Positions 6,446 through 12,900 of a DNA stretch of 12,900 nucleotides are shown one piece after another. A program made the translations under genes and the position numbers. The stretch is taken from NCBI GenBank assembly GCA_007125875.1, contig SLCI01000043.1, positions 1 through 12,900 on the forward strand. The letters run 5' to 3'. The stretch comes from Kiritimatiellia bacterium. Lineage in GTDB: Bacteria > Verrucomicrobiota > Kiritimatiellia > SLAD01. The first letter of the stretch is position 1, and each line of letters begins with the position of its first letter. The notes under the pieces were generated by a model. The model did no database searches and was not told where the DNA came from. It saw only the letters and a program-made list of their open reading frames with translations.

Positions 6446-6988
6446 ATGAAGAATATTACCAGAGAAGTGCTTCATACCGCTTTGAACAGACTGGGAGAGT
6501 TGGCTGACTCAAAGGGAATCACGCTCGAAATATGCCTATACGGAGGAGCGTTAATGATGCTGATCTATCATGCTCGGACGATCACAAAAGATGTGGATGC
6601 CATTGTTCGGCCAACCCGTGAAGGCTTAAAGCTGGCGGAAGAAGTGGCACGCGAATTTGATCTTCCGGAGAATTGGCTGAATGATCACGTCAAGATGTTC
6701 ATCGCACCAAAGGAGCAGCTACGCCCCATTCCTTGGGAAGGCCGAGGGATCAGGTTGACGGCTCCAACGGCTGGTTATCTACTGGCCATGAAGTCGCTTG
6801 CTTGCCGTGATCCGTTGCCAGGTTATGAGGGAGACCTTCACGATTTACGCTTCCTGATCCGTAAAATGGAAATACAATCTGTTGAAGAAATTCAAACGAT
6901 CATTGACAAGTACTATCCGGATGATGTCGTTACGTTGGAGCATGAATTGCTCTTAAAGGCACTAATCGAAGAGACAAATAAATCATGA
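6446..6988 (+). CDS. DUF6036-type nucleotidyltransferase-like protein, possible toxin-antitoxin component
   Basis: This 180-residue protein resembles the DUF6036 group of minimal polymerase-beta-fold nucleotidyltransferases. Visible motifs are the glycine loop LYGGALMML (31-39) followed by the acidic pair in TKDVDAIV (47-54, D49 and D51), which would bind metal and NTP. Further on are WLND (77-80), YLLAMKSLACRD (111-122) and DLHDLRFLIRKM (130-141), as in AbiEii-like proteins. No transmembrane segment is present. It overlaps the next gene by the four bases ATGA, so the two are almost certainly co-translated. Pairs of this kind are often toxin-antitoxin-like, but which protein would be toxic is unknown. 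The gene begins in unusually A+T-rich DNA (codons AAG AAT ATT ACC AGA) compared with its neighbours, which may reflect acquisition. No Shine-Dalgarno precedes the ATG. Family assignment is by motif memory; function is inferred. Confidence 0.75.
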   Translation: MKNITREVLHTALNRLGELADSKGITLEICLYGGALMMLIYHARTITKDVDAIVRPTREGLKLAEEVAREFDLPENWLNDHVKMFIAPKEQLRPIPWEGRGIRLTAPTAGYLLAMKSLACRDPLPGYEGDLHDLRFLIRKMEIQSVEEIQTIIDKYYPDDVVTLEHELLLKALIEETNKS

Positions 6989-7515
6989 AGACCTCACCGA
7001 TAATCGTGCGCCCCCGCTCACTGGCGGATGTTGCCCGTGCATCGGATTCCCTTACGGCGTTTGGAATGAATTTGCGTGACTGGCAGCATGCGATTCAGCG
7101 AGGAGGAGTTCATAGTCGTCCGGAGTTGCAGCGCCGCCTAATGGATGCGCCGCCACGGTGCGTTGAGCGTTTTGCGGGCGGGGATGTTGCCGATGCATAT
7201 CTGGCGGCCTACGCGGAGTGGTTGGCTGATGACGCAGGGATTGATCGGCCTGACTGGACAAGAGATCCAAAGCGTGTTGCGAGCGATCCATGGTTTGCAA
7301 CGCCGTTGCGAGGACATTTGTTGGTATCGACACCCGCCTCTTTCCGACAACGCAATGTCTTCACCACTCCGCAGACGGTCTTTTCTCCTGCACGGGGACG
7401 ACCGAAGGTCTCACTCGATCAAAAACGCGTGAAGGCGCGTCTTCGCCAGAAGATGTATCGCCAGCGGATTCGTGCATTGGTTGAAAAGGCCCGTCAAATG
7501 TCGTGTGAAGACTAG
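6985..7515 (+). CDS. Partner of the DUF6036 protein, basic C-terminus, putative antitoxin/DNA-binding
   Basis: This 176-residue protein is translationally coupled (ATGA) to the upstream nucleotidyltransferase-like gene. I know no name for the family. The central part, AYLAAYAEWLADDAGIDRPDW (with the Trp-Thr-Arg-Asp-Pro that follows, residues 71-95), then DPWF (101-104) and STPASFRQRNVF (115-126), looks like a region I have seen in proteins encoded next to DUF6036 genes; in those an N-terminal helix-turn-helix may precede it. Here the N-terminal 50 residues are helical (LADVARASDSLTAFGMNLRDW) but show no clear helix-turn-helix. The tail (146-170, KRVKARLRQKMYRQRIRALV) is strongly basic and helical, suited to nucleic-acid or partner binding. 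The likely job is to control or neutralise the upstream protein; this is inference from arrangement. Confidence 0.65.
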   Translation: MKTSPIIVRPRSLADVARASDSLTAFGMNLRDWQHAIQRGGVHSRPELQRRLMDAPPRCVERFAGGDVADAYLAAYAEWLADDAGIDRPDWTRDPKRVASDPWFATPLRGHLLVSTPASFRQRNVFTTPQTVFSPARGRPKVSLDQKRVKARLRQKMYRQRIRALVEKARQMSCED

Positions 7516-7528
7516 GTCATGATCAAGG

Positions 7529-7558
7529 TTGAAGAAAGTGATCGATTAGACTGATTAT
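7529..7558 (+). promoter_or_regulatory. Possible promoter for the DUF4236 gene
   Basis: TTGAAG (7529-7534) and GATTAT (7553-7558) are 18 bp apart in the 67-bp gap before the DUF4236 gene. Both are partial matches to sigma70 boxes. The gene could alternatively be read from the upstream pair. Confidence 0.25.
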
Positions 7559-7582
7559 GGTGCGTCTTAACGGGAGTATTTG

Positions 7583-8647
7583 ATGGGTTTTAGATTCTGG
7601 CGCAGGGTGCGGATCGCGAAGGGGGTAACGCTCAATCTGAGTAAAGGAGGGATATCGACCTCTTTTGGCCCTCGTGGAGCAAAGTATACAGTGGGACGAC
7701 GGGGACAGCGTGCAACGGTGGGGTTACCGGGGACCGGCTTGTTCTATACAGCGCACGCTTCCAGTTCGTCACGGTCCCGTCGCAAGAAACCCTCAGCGCG
7801 AAAAGCCCGTCCATCGTCTGCCACATCCTCTCGATCATCGGCCCCTGTTTCGGATCGTCTCACGCCAGGCTTCTTTCAGCGCCTGATGATTCCCAAAGAT
7901 GAATTGCAGTTCATCGAAGGTTTGAAGGAATTCACTGCGGGTCATCATCGTAAAGCGTGTCAGTTGCTGAAGGAATGTCTGCACATCGCCGATGCCGCCT
8001 ATGTCTGCGGGTTTCTGGCCATTAATGATCAGAAGATGGAATTGGCCGAGCGCGCATTCAAAGCGGCACTGGCCAAGCATCGGCAGTTGGGGCAGGGCTT
8101 GGCAAAATACGATTTGCGCCTTTCCCTCGGGCTGAACATCACCGACGAAGTATTCGCGCAGTTAAGCTGTGACCGGCGCGGCGTGCTGTTAGGATTGGTA
8201 GAGATTTGGCAGCGCCAGGAACGTTATCAAGAGGCCGCCGACACACTGCTGGAATTGTGGAAACAGTTGCCGTCGGATGTTGTCATCAAACTTTCGTTGG
8301 CGGAGCTCTTGTTGACCACTGATCCCGAGAATCGGGAGCACGCTCAATATGTCGTCAAAATGACGACAGATCTGGATAACGAGTGTGAAATTCACGCGGC
8401 GCTATTACTGTATAAGGCGAGGGCCTTGCGGATCCTGGGCCTACACACGGCCGCACGGGATGCCTTGACCGCTGGATTGCGACGCAAGAAGGATCGCCCG
8501 GAAGAGCTACTCAAGACCCTCACGTACGAACGCGCCATCGTATACGAAGAGCTGGGCCAAAAAGTCCGGTGCCGTAGTGAATTAGAAAAACTATACGCAC
8601 AAGATCCCGGATTCGAGGACGTAGCCGTGCGGCTAGGGGTGGTCTAG
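7583..8647 (+). CDS. DUF4236 domain protein with TPR-like helical region
   Basis: Residues 1-56 are a DUF4236 domain: MGFRFWRRVRIAKGVTLNLS, then the glycine-rich GGISTSFGPRGAKYTVGRRG and TVGLPGTGLFYT, a repetitive beta-strand pattern of unknown function. A Ser/Arg/Lys-rich linker (about 58-92) follows. The rest (about 95-354) is alpha-helical, with TPR-like pairs (LKEFTAGHHRKACQLLKECL; AERAFKAALAKHRQ; YQEAADTLLELWKQLPSDVV; LGLHTAARDALTAGLRRK). TPR regions normally hold protein partners. There is no signal peptide or membrane span, so it is probably cytoplasmic. I chose the ATG at 7583, one codon after an in-frame TTG, because it gives the standard MGFRF start and has GGGAG about seven bases upstream. 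It lies 67 bp after the two-gene DUF6036 unit on the same strand and could be read with it, though nothing ties the functions. Confidence 0.8.
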   Translation: MGFRFWRRVRIAKGVTLNLSKGGISTSFGPRGAKYTVGRRGQRATVGLPGTGLFYTAHASSSSRSRRKKPSARKARPSSATSSRSSAPVSDRLTPGFFQRLMIPKDELQFIEGLKEFTAGHHRKACQLLKECLHIADAAYVCGFLAINDQKMELAERAFKAALAKHRQLGQGLAKYDLRLSLGLNITDEVFAQLSCDRRGVLLGLVEIWQRQERYQEAADTLLELWKQLPSDVVIKLSLAELLLTTDPENREHAQYVVKMTTDLDNECEIHAALLLYKARALRILGLHTAARDALTAGLRRKKDRPEELLKTLTYERAIVYEELGQKVRCRSELEKLYAQDPGFEDVAVRLGVV

Positions 8648-8721
8648 AATGATTCCGCCTTAGTGAAGTCTGATCACAGGGCTGAACTCGTTGACGCATT
8701 CACTTACAGAATGAACGGCCT

Positions 8722-10437
8722 TCACGTTCGTCGTCGTTGCTTTGAGCGCTCGGGACTTCGACGCTGGGCGCCACCTTTACGGCGCGCCGCGCGCTTTTGG
8801 TCGCGCTTGGCGGGATCCCCTTGGCCGGCTCGGGCGACCCGGACGTCACGCCCATCGAACTCGGTCGGTTTTTGGGCAAATCCATCGATCAGCCCCTGCG
8901 CGGCGGCGGAAGGGACATTGAAATAGGTTTGCATCTGAGTGATGTTGATGCGGCCGACCGCGATGTTACTTGAGCGATCCACGGCATTGACCAGGCCCAT
9001 CAATTTTTTGGGACTCAGGCCGTTTCGTTTGCCAAGATTGATGACCAGTTCGGCCATGTCACTGTCGCTGGCACGCTGCCCGCGGCCTGCGCGTTTACCG
9101 GGAGGAGAGAGCGGTTCGGCGTTTAGGTCGGGTTCCTTGCCGTAGTAATCAAGCATGCGATGTAATTCCAGCGAGGCGAATCGTCGCAATAGATCTTCGC
9201 GGGATACACCTTCCAGGTTCTTGCAGAGCAAGGGGAGAATGTCATCGATCAAGCCCGGTTCCGGAGAAACCTCACTGAGGCGCTTCATCAGCGCGAGTAA
9301 TTGTGCTTCGCAGATTTCAATGCCGCTTGGCACGGATCGCTGTATGAAGGGGCGTCCAAGTGTCTTCTCAATGTGTTTCACTTTATAATGTTCGCGCATA
9401 TTGATCAGTGCGATCGATACGCCGTTTTTCCCCGCGCGTCCGGTGCGACCGCTACGGTGCGTGTAGCTGCCGAGTTCGTCCGGTAGGCTGTAATTGATGA
9501 TGTGGGTCAGGTTATCCACATCGAGGCCGCGCGCAGCGACGTCAGTCGCAACCAGCATGGTGATCTCGCGCGCCCGGAATTTCTTCATCACCCGATCCCG
9601 TTGCGCTTGTGTGAGGTCGCCGTGCAAGGACTCCGCTTTGTACCCGTCACGCCCGAGGCGATCGGCGATGTCCTGGGTTTCCTGACGCGTCCGACAAAAT
9701 ACAATCCCGTACATCTCCGGATAAAAGTCGACGAGACGTTTTAGAGCGGGGTATCGGTCCCGGGCATGCACCACGGCATATTCATGACGGACATTATCCG
9801 CTCCGGCGTTGCGTGTGCCCACGGTGATTTCTTCCGGATTCTTCATATATTTCCGGGTGATCGCCGCAACCTGTTTGGGCATGGTGGCCGAAAATAGTAG
9901 CTTTTGAGCAGTATCGGGCACGTCCGAGAGAATGGCTTGCAAGTCTTCTTCAAAGCCCATGTTCAGCATTTCGTCAGCTTCGTCCAGTACCACATGCTGA
10001 ATCCGTGCGAAGTTGGCACGTCGACGGCGCAGCATGTCGTGCATGCGGCCGGGCGTGGCAACCACAACATCCACACCGCGCGACATCGCCGTCAGCTGTG
10101 GACGGATGTCAGCGCCCCCATATACGGCCAGAATCTGAACACCGTGCATGGAGGCGGAGAAATGCTCTAGATCACGGGCAATTTGCATGCACAGCTCGCG
10201 GGTCGGACACAAAATCAATGCTTGAGGCGTTTTGATTTCTCGCTTCAGCATTTGCAGTATCGGCAACCCGAACGCAGCAGTTTTACCGGTGCCGGTTTGG
10301 GCGAGTGCAACGAGATCGCGCTGGTCCTTGAGAATGGCGGGAATGACGGTCGCTTGGACGGGGGTCGGCTGTTCGAATTTGAGCCGAGCGATGCCGTCGA
10401 GGAGTTCGGGGCTGAGCCCCATATCGGTAAACTTCAT
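8722..10437 (-). CDS. DEAD-box ATP-dependent RNA helicase with DbpA/CsdA-type RNA-binding domain
   Basis: This 571-residue cytoplasmic helicase unwinds short RNA duplexes using ATP, typically in ribosome assembly, mRNA decay or cold adaptation. The core motifs are complete: Q motif around FEQPTPVQ (21-28), AQTGTGKT (46-53), PTRELC (78-83), DEAD (152-155), SAT (183-185), ATDVAARGLD (297-306) and HRSGRTGRAG (327-336). Residues about 460-535 (MAELVINLGKRNGLSPKKLM through FDGRDVRV) match the RNA-binding domain of DbpA and DeaD/CsdA. A basic tail (541-571) ends the protein. This order resembles DeaD/CsdA more than the shorter RhlE or RhlB, but the exact orthologue cannot be fixed by eye. The ATG at 10437 starts right at the Q-motif region (MKFTDMGLSPELLDGI) and has AGGA nine to ten bases upstream. 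It is divergent from uup, 214 bp away. Confidence 0.93.
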   Translation of the reverse strand: MKFTDMGLSPELLDGIARLKFEQPTPVQATVIPAILKDQRDLVALAQTGTGKTAAFGLPILQMLKREIKTPQALILCPTRELCMQIARDLEHFSASMHGVQILAVYGGADIRPQLTAMSRGVDVVVATPGRMHDMLRRRRANFARIQHVVLDEADEMLNMGFEEDLQAILSDVPDTAQKLLFSATMPKQVAAITRKYMKNPEEITVGTRNAGADNVRHEYAVVHARDRYPALKRLVDFYPEMYGIVFCRTRQETQDIADRLGRDGYKAESLHGDLTQAQRDRVMKKFRAREITMLVATDVAARGLDVDNLTHIINYSLPDELGSYTHRSGRTGRAGKNGVSIALINMREHYKVKHIEKTLGRPFIQRSVPSGIEICEAQLLALMKRLSEVSPEPGLIDDILPLLCKNLEGVSREDLLRRFASLELHRMLDYYGKEPDLNAEPLSPPGKRAGRGQRASDSDMAELVINLGKRNGLSPKKLMGLVNAVDRSSNIAVGRINITQMQTYFNVPSAAAQGLIDGFAQKPTEFDGRDVRVARAGQGDPAKRDQKRAARRKGGAQRRSPERSKQRRRT

Positions 10438-10456
10438 GGATATGTCCTATATTCAT

Positions 10457-10490
10457 TGCAGGAAACCCATCTCCGATCAATTTCCCTGCA
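10457..10490. promoter_or_regulatory. Hairpin in the helicase upstream region
   Basis: TGCAGGAAA (10457-10465) and TTTCCCTGCA (10481-10490) pair with one bulged base around a 15-base loop. It begins 19 bases upstream of the helicase start codon, so it would sit in its 5' leader or promoter. Its role is unknown; an RNA-helicase leader structure or an operator would both fit. Confidence 0.35.
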
Positions 10491-10528
10491 GCAAACATAC
10501 GGACCCTCAAAACAAGGGAGGTCGCAGC

Positions 10529-10600
10529 ATGGGTCTAGGCCACCGAAAGCGCAATGATAATATTTTGGTCGTGGTGCCATCTGGGCAGGTCGATAAATAG
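10529..10600 (+). CDS. Possible small protein or leader peptide, 23 codons
   Basis: An ATG at 10529 is preceded by AAGGGAGGT with six bases between GGAGGT and ATG, the best Shine-Dalgarno in the window. It reads MGLGHRKRNDNILVVVPSGQ plus Val-Asp-Lys and stops at TAG 10598-10600, 51 bp before the uup ATG on the same strand. The peptide is basic at its start and hydrophobic in the middle (ILVVV), without a membrane-length segment. I do not recognise it. It could be a translated leader affecting uup, a free small protein, or chance; the good ribosome site is the only evidence. Confidence 0.35.
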   Translation: MGLGHRKRNDNILVVVPSGQVDK

Positions 10601-10651
10601 AGAAATGCTCAATGCCTGTCGCTTTTGTCGGTATCTGCTAGTATCCCAAAC

Positions 10652-12412
10652 ATGTCATTAGTCAGTTTGCATAATATTCAATGCGCATTTGGCGGTCCGC
10701 TCCTGTTGGATAATGTTTCCGTTCATATCGAGGCGGGAGAACGGGTGTGCCTGTTGGGTCGCAACGGGGAAGGGAAATCCACCTTGCTCAAGATTATCAG
10801 TGGCCAAATTGAACCCGATGCGGGCTCGTTGGCCTTTGCCCGTGGGACCACCGTCGCCTACCTGGAACAGGAGCTGCCGCGCCCGCCTTCCGGAACGGTT
10901 TATGACGTTGTGGCCGAACACTGGAACCATGAACATGAGCTGGAACATCCGGTTGAGCGAATACTCTCGCTACTCGACCTCGATTCTGGCCAACCCTTTG
11001 CGGCGCTGTCCGGCGGCATGCGTCGTCGTACCCTGCTGGCCCGCGCGCTGGTCAATGATCCCGATCTGCTGATTTTGGACGAGCCGACGAATCATCTGGA
11101 TCTCGAAACCATTCAATGGCTAGAAAAGTTTTTAAAGGGCTGGCCGGGCACCTTACTGTTTGTGACACATGACCGTATTTTCCTGCAATCCCTCGCCACA
11201 CGTATTCTTGAGCTGGACCGAGGCCGGCTATCGCAATGGGCCTGCGACTACGCCACGTATTTGCAGCGCCGCGAAGTTCAGCGGGAGGCCAAAGAAAAGC
11301 AGCATGCCGTTTTTGATAAAAAACTTGCACAGGAAGAGGCCTGGATTCGGCAAGGCATCAAGGCGCGCCGGACCCGCAATGAAGGAAGAGTGCGTGCCTT
11401 GGAGGCGCTGCGTCGCGAACGGGCCGCTCGCCGAACACCCATGGGCGACGCGCGTTTGCAGATACATACCGCTGATCGATCGGGCGACAACGTGTTTGTC
11501 CTCAAGGATGTGCATTATACCTATGATGAAGCACCCTGTATCACCCAATTGACCTACACCATTAGCCGGGGAAGTCGCGTGGCTATCATCGGACCCAACG
11601 GCTGTGGGAAGACCACCCTGTTGCGTGTTATTCTGGGTCAGCTGGCGCCGACACAGGGACAGGTTACGCACGGCACAAAGCTGGCGGTTGCCTTCTATGA
11701 TCAGCACCGCCAGCTGATCGATCCAGGCAAGAGCGTGAAATACAACTTGTGCGGAGACGATGACTTTGTCCACACGTCAGAAGGGCGCCAACATGCAATT
11801 AGCTACCTGCGCAATTTTCTGTTCTCCCCGCAAGATGCGCTTCAAGCGGCCGGCTCCCTTTCTGGCGGACAGCGAAATCGACTAATGCTCGCGAAGCTCT
11901 TTGCACGTCCGTCTAACGTCCTGGTTCTTGATGAGCCCACCAACGATTTGGACATGGAAACGCTCGACTTACTGGAGGAATGTGTCAGCCAGTACCCGGG
12001 TACCGTCTTGCTCGTGAGCCATGACCGCGCCTTTATCAATAACATCGCTACAGAAACCTTGGTGTTCGAAGGAAACGGGCAGGTGACGCCTTATGTCGGC
12101 GGCTATGACGATTGGTTACGCCAACGTCCGCCGCCCAGCGTCACCCCGCCGGAAAAGGCACCGCAGCCCAAACCTGCGCAGAGCCCGAAGCCGCGGAAAC
12201 GAACGAATAAAGAGCGCGCAGAATTGCGCCAATTGCCTGAACAAATCGAGGCGCTCGAGGAGGAGCTGGCCACACTGCAGACACGCCTGAGTGATCCCTC
12301 TTTCTATCGCCAACCTGAGGAAACGATTAAGCAGGTCACCGCTCGCGCTGAAGCCATTCCCAGTTTGCTGGAGGCGCATTATGCGCGCTGGAGCGAGTTG
12401 GAAAGCTTGTGA
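10652..12412 (+). CDS. uup: ABC-F family ATPase Uup
   Basis: This 586-residue protein has two ABC cassettes and no membrane domain, so it is a soluble ABC-F protein. Cassette 1 has GRNGEGKST (36-44), LSGGM (119-123) and LLILDEPTNHLD (139-150). Cassette 2 has GPNGCGKTT (314-322), LSGGQ (403-407) and VLVLDEPTNDLD (423-434). The linker (about 195-275) is helical and basic. After a Pro/Lys-rich stretch (about 492-518) a C-terminal coiled coil (519-586, LPEQIEALEEELATLQTRLS) matches the Uup C-terminal domain, which binds DNA in E. coli Uup. The opening MSLVSLHNIQCAFGGPLLLD also fits Uup, as against EttA or drug-resistance ABC-F types. Uup has been linked to precise transposon excision, branched DNA and 50S ribosome assembly. 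I chose ATG 10652 over TTG 10625 by this N-terminus. No Shine-Dalgarno is visible; TAGTAT lies seven bases before the ATG. Confidence 0.93.
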   Translation: MSLVSLHNIQCAFGGPLLLDNVSVHIEAGERVCLLGRNGEGKSTLLKIISGQIEPDAGSLAFARGTTVAYLEQELPRPPSGTVYDVVAEHWNHEHELEHPVERILSLLDLDSGQPFAALSGGMRRRTLLARALVNDPDLLILDEPTNHLDLETIQWLEKFLKGWPGTLLFVTHDRIFLQSLATRILELDRGRLSQWACDYATYLQRREVQREAKEKQHAVFDKKLAQEEAWIRQGIKARRTRNEGRVRALEALRRERAARRTPMGDARLQIHTADRSGDNVFVLKDVHYTYDEAPCITQLTYTISRGSRVAIIGPNGCGKTTLLRVILGQLAPTQGQVTHGTKLAVAFYDQHRQLIDPGKSVKYNLCGDDDFVHTSEGRQHAISYLRNFLFSPQDALQAAGSLSGGQRNRLMLAKLFARPSNVLVLDEPTNDLDMETLDLLEECVSQYPGTVLLVSHDRAFINNIATETLVFEGNGQVTPYVGGYDDWLRQRPPPSVTPPEKAPQPKPAQSPKPRKRTNKERAELRQLPEQIEALEEELATLQTRLSDPSFYRQPEETIKQVTARAEAIPSLLEAHYARWSELESL

Positions 12413-12416
12413 TTTT

Positions 12417-12436
12417 GACTGCCATAATGGCGAGTC
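12417..12436. terminator. Weak hairpin after uup, possibly a terminator
   Basis: GACTGCCA (12417-12424) and TGGC-g-AGTC (12428-12436) form an eight-pair stem with one bulge and a TAA loop, four bases after the uup stop. No T-tract follows on the plus strand, so termination is uncertain. It lies between convergent uup and tRNA-Cys and could act as a barrier for both. Confidence 0.3.
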
Positions 12437-12460
12437 ATGAGTGGAATTCGGAGAGAAAAA

Positions 12461-12535
12461 TGGAGGCGCGGACCGGATTCGAACCGGTGAATACAGGTTT
12501 TGCAGACCCGTGCCTTACCACTTGGCTACCGCGCC
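12461..12535 (-). tRNA. tRNA-Cys (anticodon GCA)
   Basis: The 75-nt cloverleaf is complete on the minus strand. The acceptor is GGCGCGG/CCGCGCC, the D arm GCC-AAGTGGTAA-GGC, the anticodon arm CGGGT-CTGCAAA-ACCTG (GCA at 12501-12503) and the T arm ACCGG-TTCGAAT-CCGGT. It is followed by discriminator T and an encoded CCA. A U discriminator and GCA anticodon are both expected of cysteine tRNA. One G-U pair is present in the anticodon stem. It lies downstream of uppP on the same strand, with its own promoter in the 62-bp gap, and is convergent with uup. Confidence 0.97.
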
Positions 12536-12556
12536 GTCTCTGAAGACAAGGTGAGC

Positions 12557-12584
12557 ACTATACCGATTTTCACTGGTATGTCCA
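12557..12584 (-). promoter_or_regulatory. Sigma70-like promoter for tRNA-Cys
   Basis: On the minus strand TGGACA (12579-12584) and TATAGT (12557-12562) are 16 bp apart, each one mismatch from consensus. The expected start near 12549-12550 lies about 14 bases before the mature tRNA 5' end at 12535, a normal leader length. Confidence 0.65.
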
Positions 12585-12597
12585 CCCTGTTCCCAGC

Positions 12598-12900
12598 CTA
12601 CAGTTGATCGACCAAAATGCCAGCTAAAATTAGCGAGGCGACAACCACGGCGAGGCCGATCCGGTAATAGCCGAACAGGGCGAGGCCATGCCGTTTGAGA
12701 TAGCCGAGAAACCATTTCACGGAAATGATGGCGGCGATGGTGGCGACGATGAAACCGATCAGGATATTGCCGATCCCGAACACCTCCATCATTAACTCGC
12801 CGTGCTGCAGCGTGTCATAGGCGGTGGCGGCCGTCAGCGTGATGACACCGAGCAAGAAGCTGAAGATCACGGCCGAGGTCAGGTTCATTCCCACCAGTAA
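12598..12900 (-). CDS. uppP: Undecaprenyl-diphosphatase UppP (BacA), C-terminal part
   Basis: The frame enters from the right edge and stops with TAG at 12598-12600, giving 100 residues of what is normally a protein of about 265-280. UppP removes a phosphate from undecaprenyl diphosphate so that the lipid carrier can be reused for peptidoglycan synthesis; it is an integral inner-membrane protein and overexpression gives bacitracin resistance. The segment FSFLLGVITLTAATAYDTLQ matches the family's FSFxLxxPTxxAATxYD region. The rest shows a membrane helix (NILIGFIVATIAAIISVKWF), then FLGYLKRHGLALFGYYRIGL and a last helix (VVVASLILAGIL). The active-site motifs nearer the N-terminus are outside the window. 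The gene is followed, on the same strand, by tRNA-Cys. Confidence 0.88.
   Translation of the reverse strand, partial: LLVGMNLTSAVIFSFLLGVITLTAATAYDTLQHGELMMEVFGIGNILIGFIVATIAAIISVKWFLGYLKRHGLALFGYYRIGLAVVVASLILAGILVDQL

Noticed and set aside
8648..8721. Terminator between the convergent DUF4236 and helicase genes
   Set aside because: Small inverted repeats exist (CATTC/GAATG 8697-8713; GAACG/CGTTC 8713-8729) but stems are only 5 bp and no T-tract follows on either strand.
10183..10557. Plus-strand frames of about 120 codons overlapping the helicase 5' end
   Set aside because: Most of their length is antisense to the conserved Q-motif and Walker A region of the helicase; only the last 23 codons of one (10529-10600) have a separate ribosome site and are kept as a small-ORF candidate.
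11228..11773. 181-codon frame antisense to uup
   Set aside because: It is a shadow of the ABC-F coding sequence; cassette motifs are on the plus strand.

Overview
The window is bacterial chromosome, densely coded (about 80-85 %), with moderate-to-high G+C and mostly single-gene units on both strands. Seven of its proteins are recognisable by family and most are housekeeping. The two long non-coding gaps carry short hairpin repeats (heads such as GTAGGGCG, GTAGGCCGACC, GGAGTGCGGCG, and CACCCCGAGCGCAGTCGAGGGG). I associate these with genomes of the Verrucomicrobiota/Kiritimatiellota (PVC) group. That taxonomic guess comes from memory of repeat style, not from a search, so treat it as tentative.

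Layout from left to right. Positions 2-253 (+) hold the tail of an unrecognised protein. It overlaps tail-to-tail with tadA (225-713, -), the tRNA adenosine deaminase. Positions 714-1329 are a gene-free stretch with a two-copy hairpin repeat and two other hairpin elements. mutL (1330-3138, +) follows; it is mismatch repair MutL of the endonuclease-bearing type. A second gene-free stretch, 3139-3733, contains a mosaic of hairpins (about 3270-3505). Next to it is a 210-bp element (3520-3729) that looks like a miniature inverted-repeat transposable element (MITE): near-matching 21-bp terminal inverted repeats and perfect 10-bp flanking direct repeats. One flanking repeat includes the stop codon of the next gene. 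That gene (3734-6292 or up to 6403, -) encodes an exported family GH31 alpha-glycosidase with extra C-terminal beta-sandwich modules.

On the other strand a two-gene unit (6446-6988 and 6985-7515, +, ATGA overlap) encodes a DUF6036-type nucleotidyltransferase-like protein and a basic-tailed partner. It resembles a toxin-antitoxin pair and is the best candidate here for a poorly described system. It is followed by a DUF4236 protein fused to a TPR-like helical region (7583-8647, +). A DEAD-box RNA helicase with a DbpA/CsdA-type RNA-binding domain (8722-10437, -) is divergent from uup (10652-12412, +), an ABC-F ATPase. Their shared 214-bp intergenic region contains a possible 23-codon ORF with a strong Shine-Dalgarno. 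The right end has tRNA-Cys(GCA) (12461-12535, -) with its own clear sigma70-like promoter, then the 3' part of uppP (12598 to edge, -), undecaprenyl-diphosphatase.

Functionally the genes are a miscellany: tRNA editing (tadA), DNA repair (mutL), ribosome/RNA metabolism (helicase, uup), cell-wall lipid recycling (uppP) and carbohydrate breakdown (GH31). They do not form one pathway. Several genes (mutL, uup, the DUF6036 gene, GH31) lack a visible Shine-Dalgarno, and at least two have -10-like boxes placed so that transcription could begin at the start codon.
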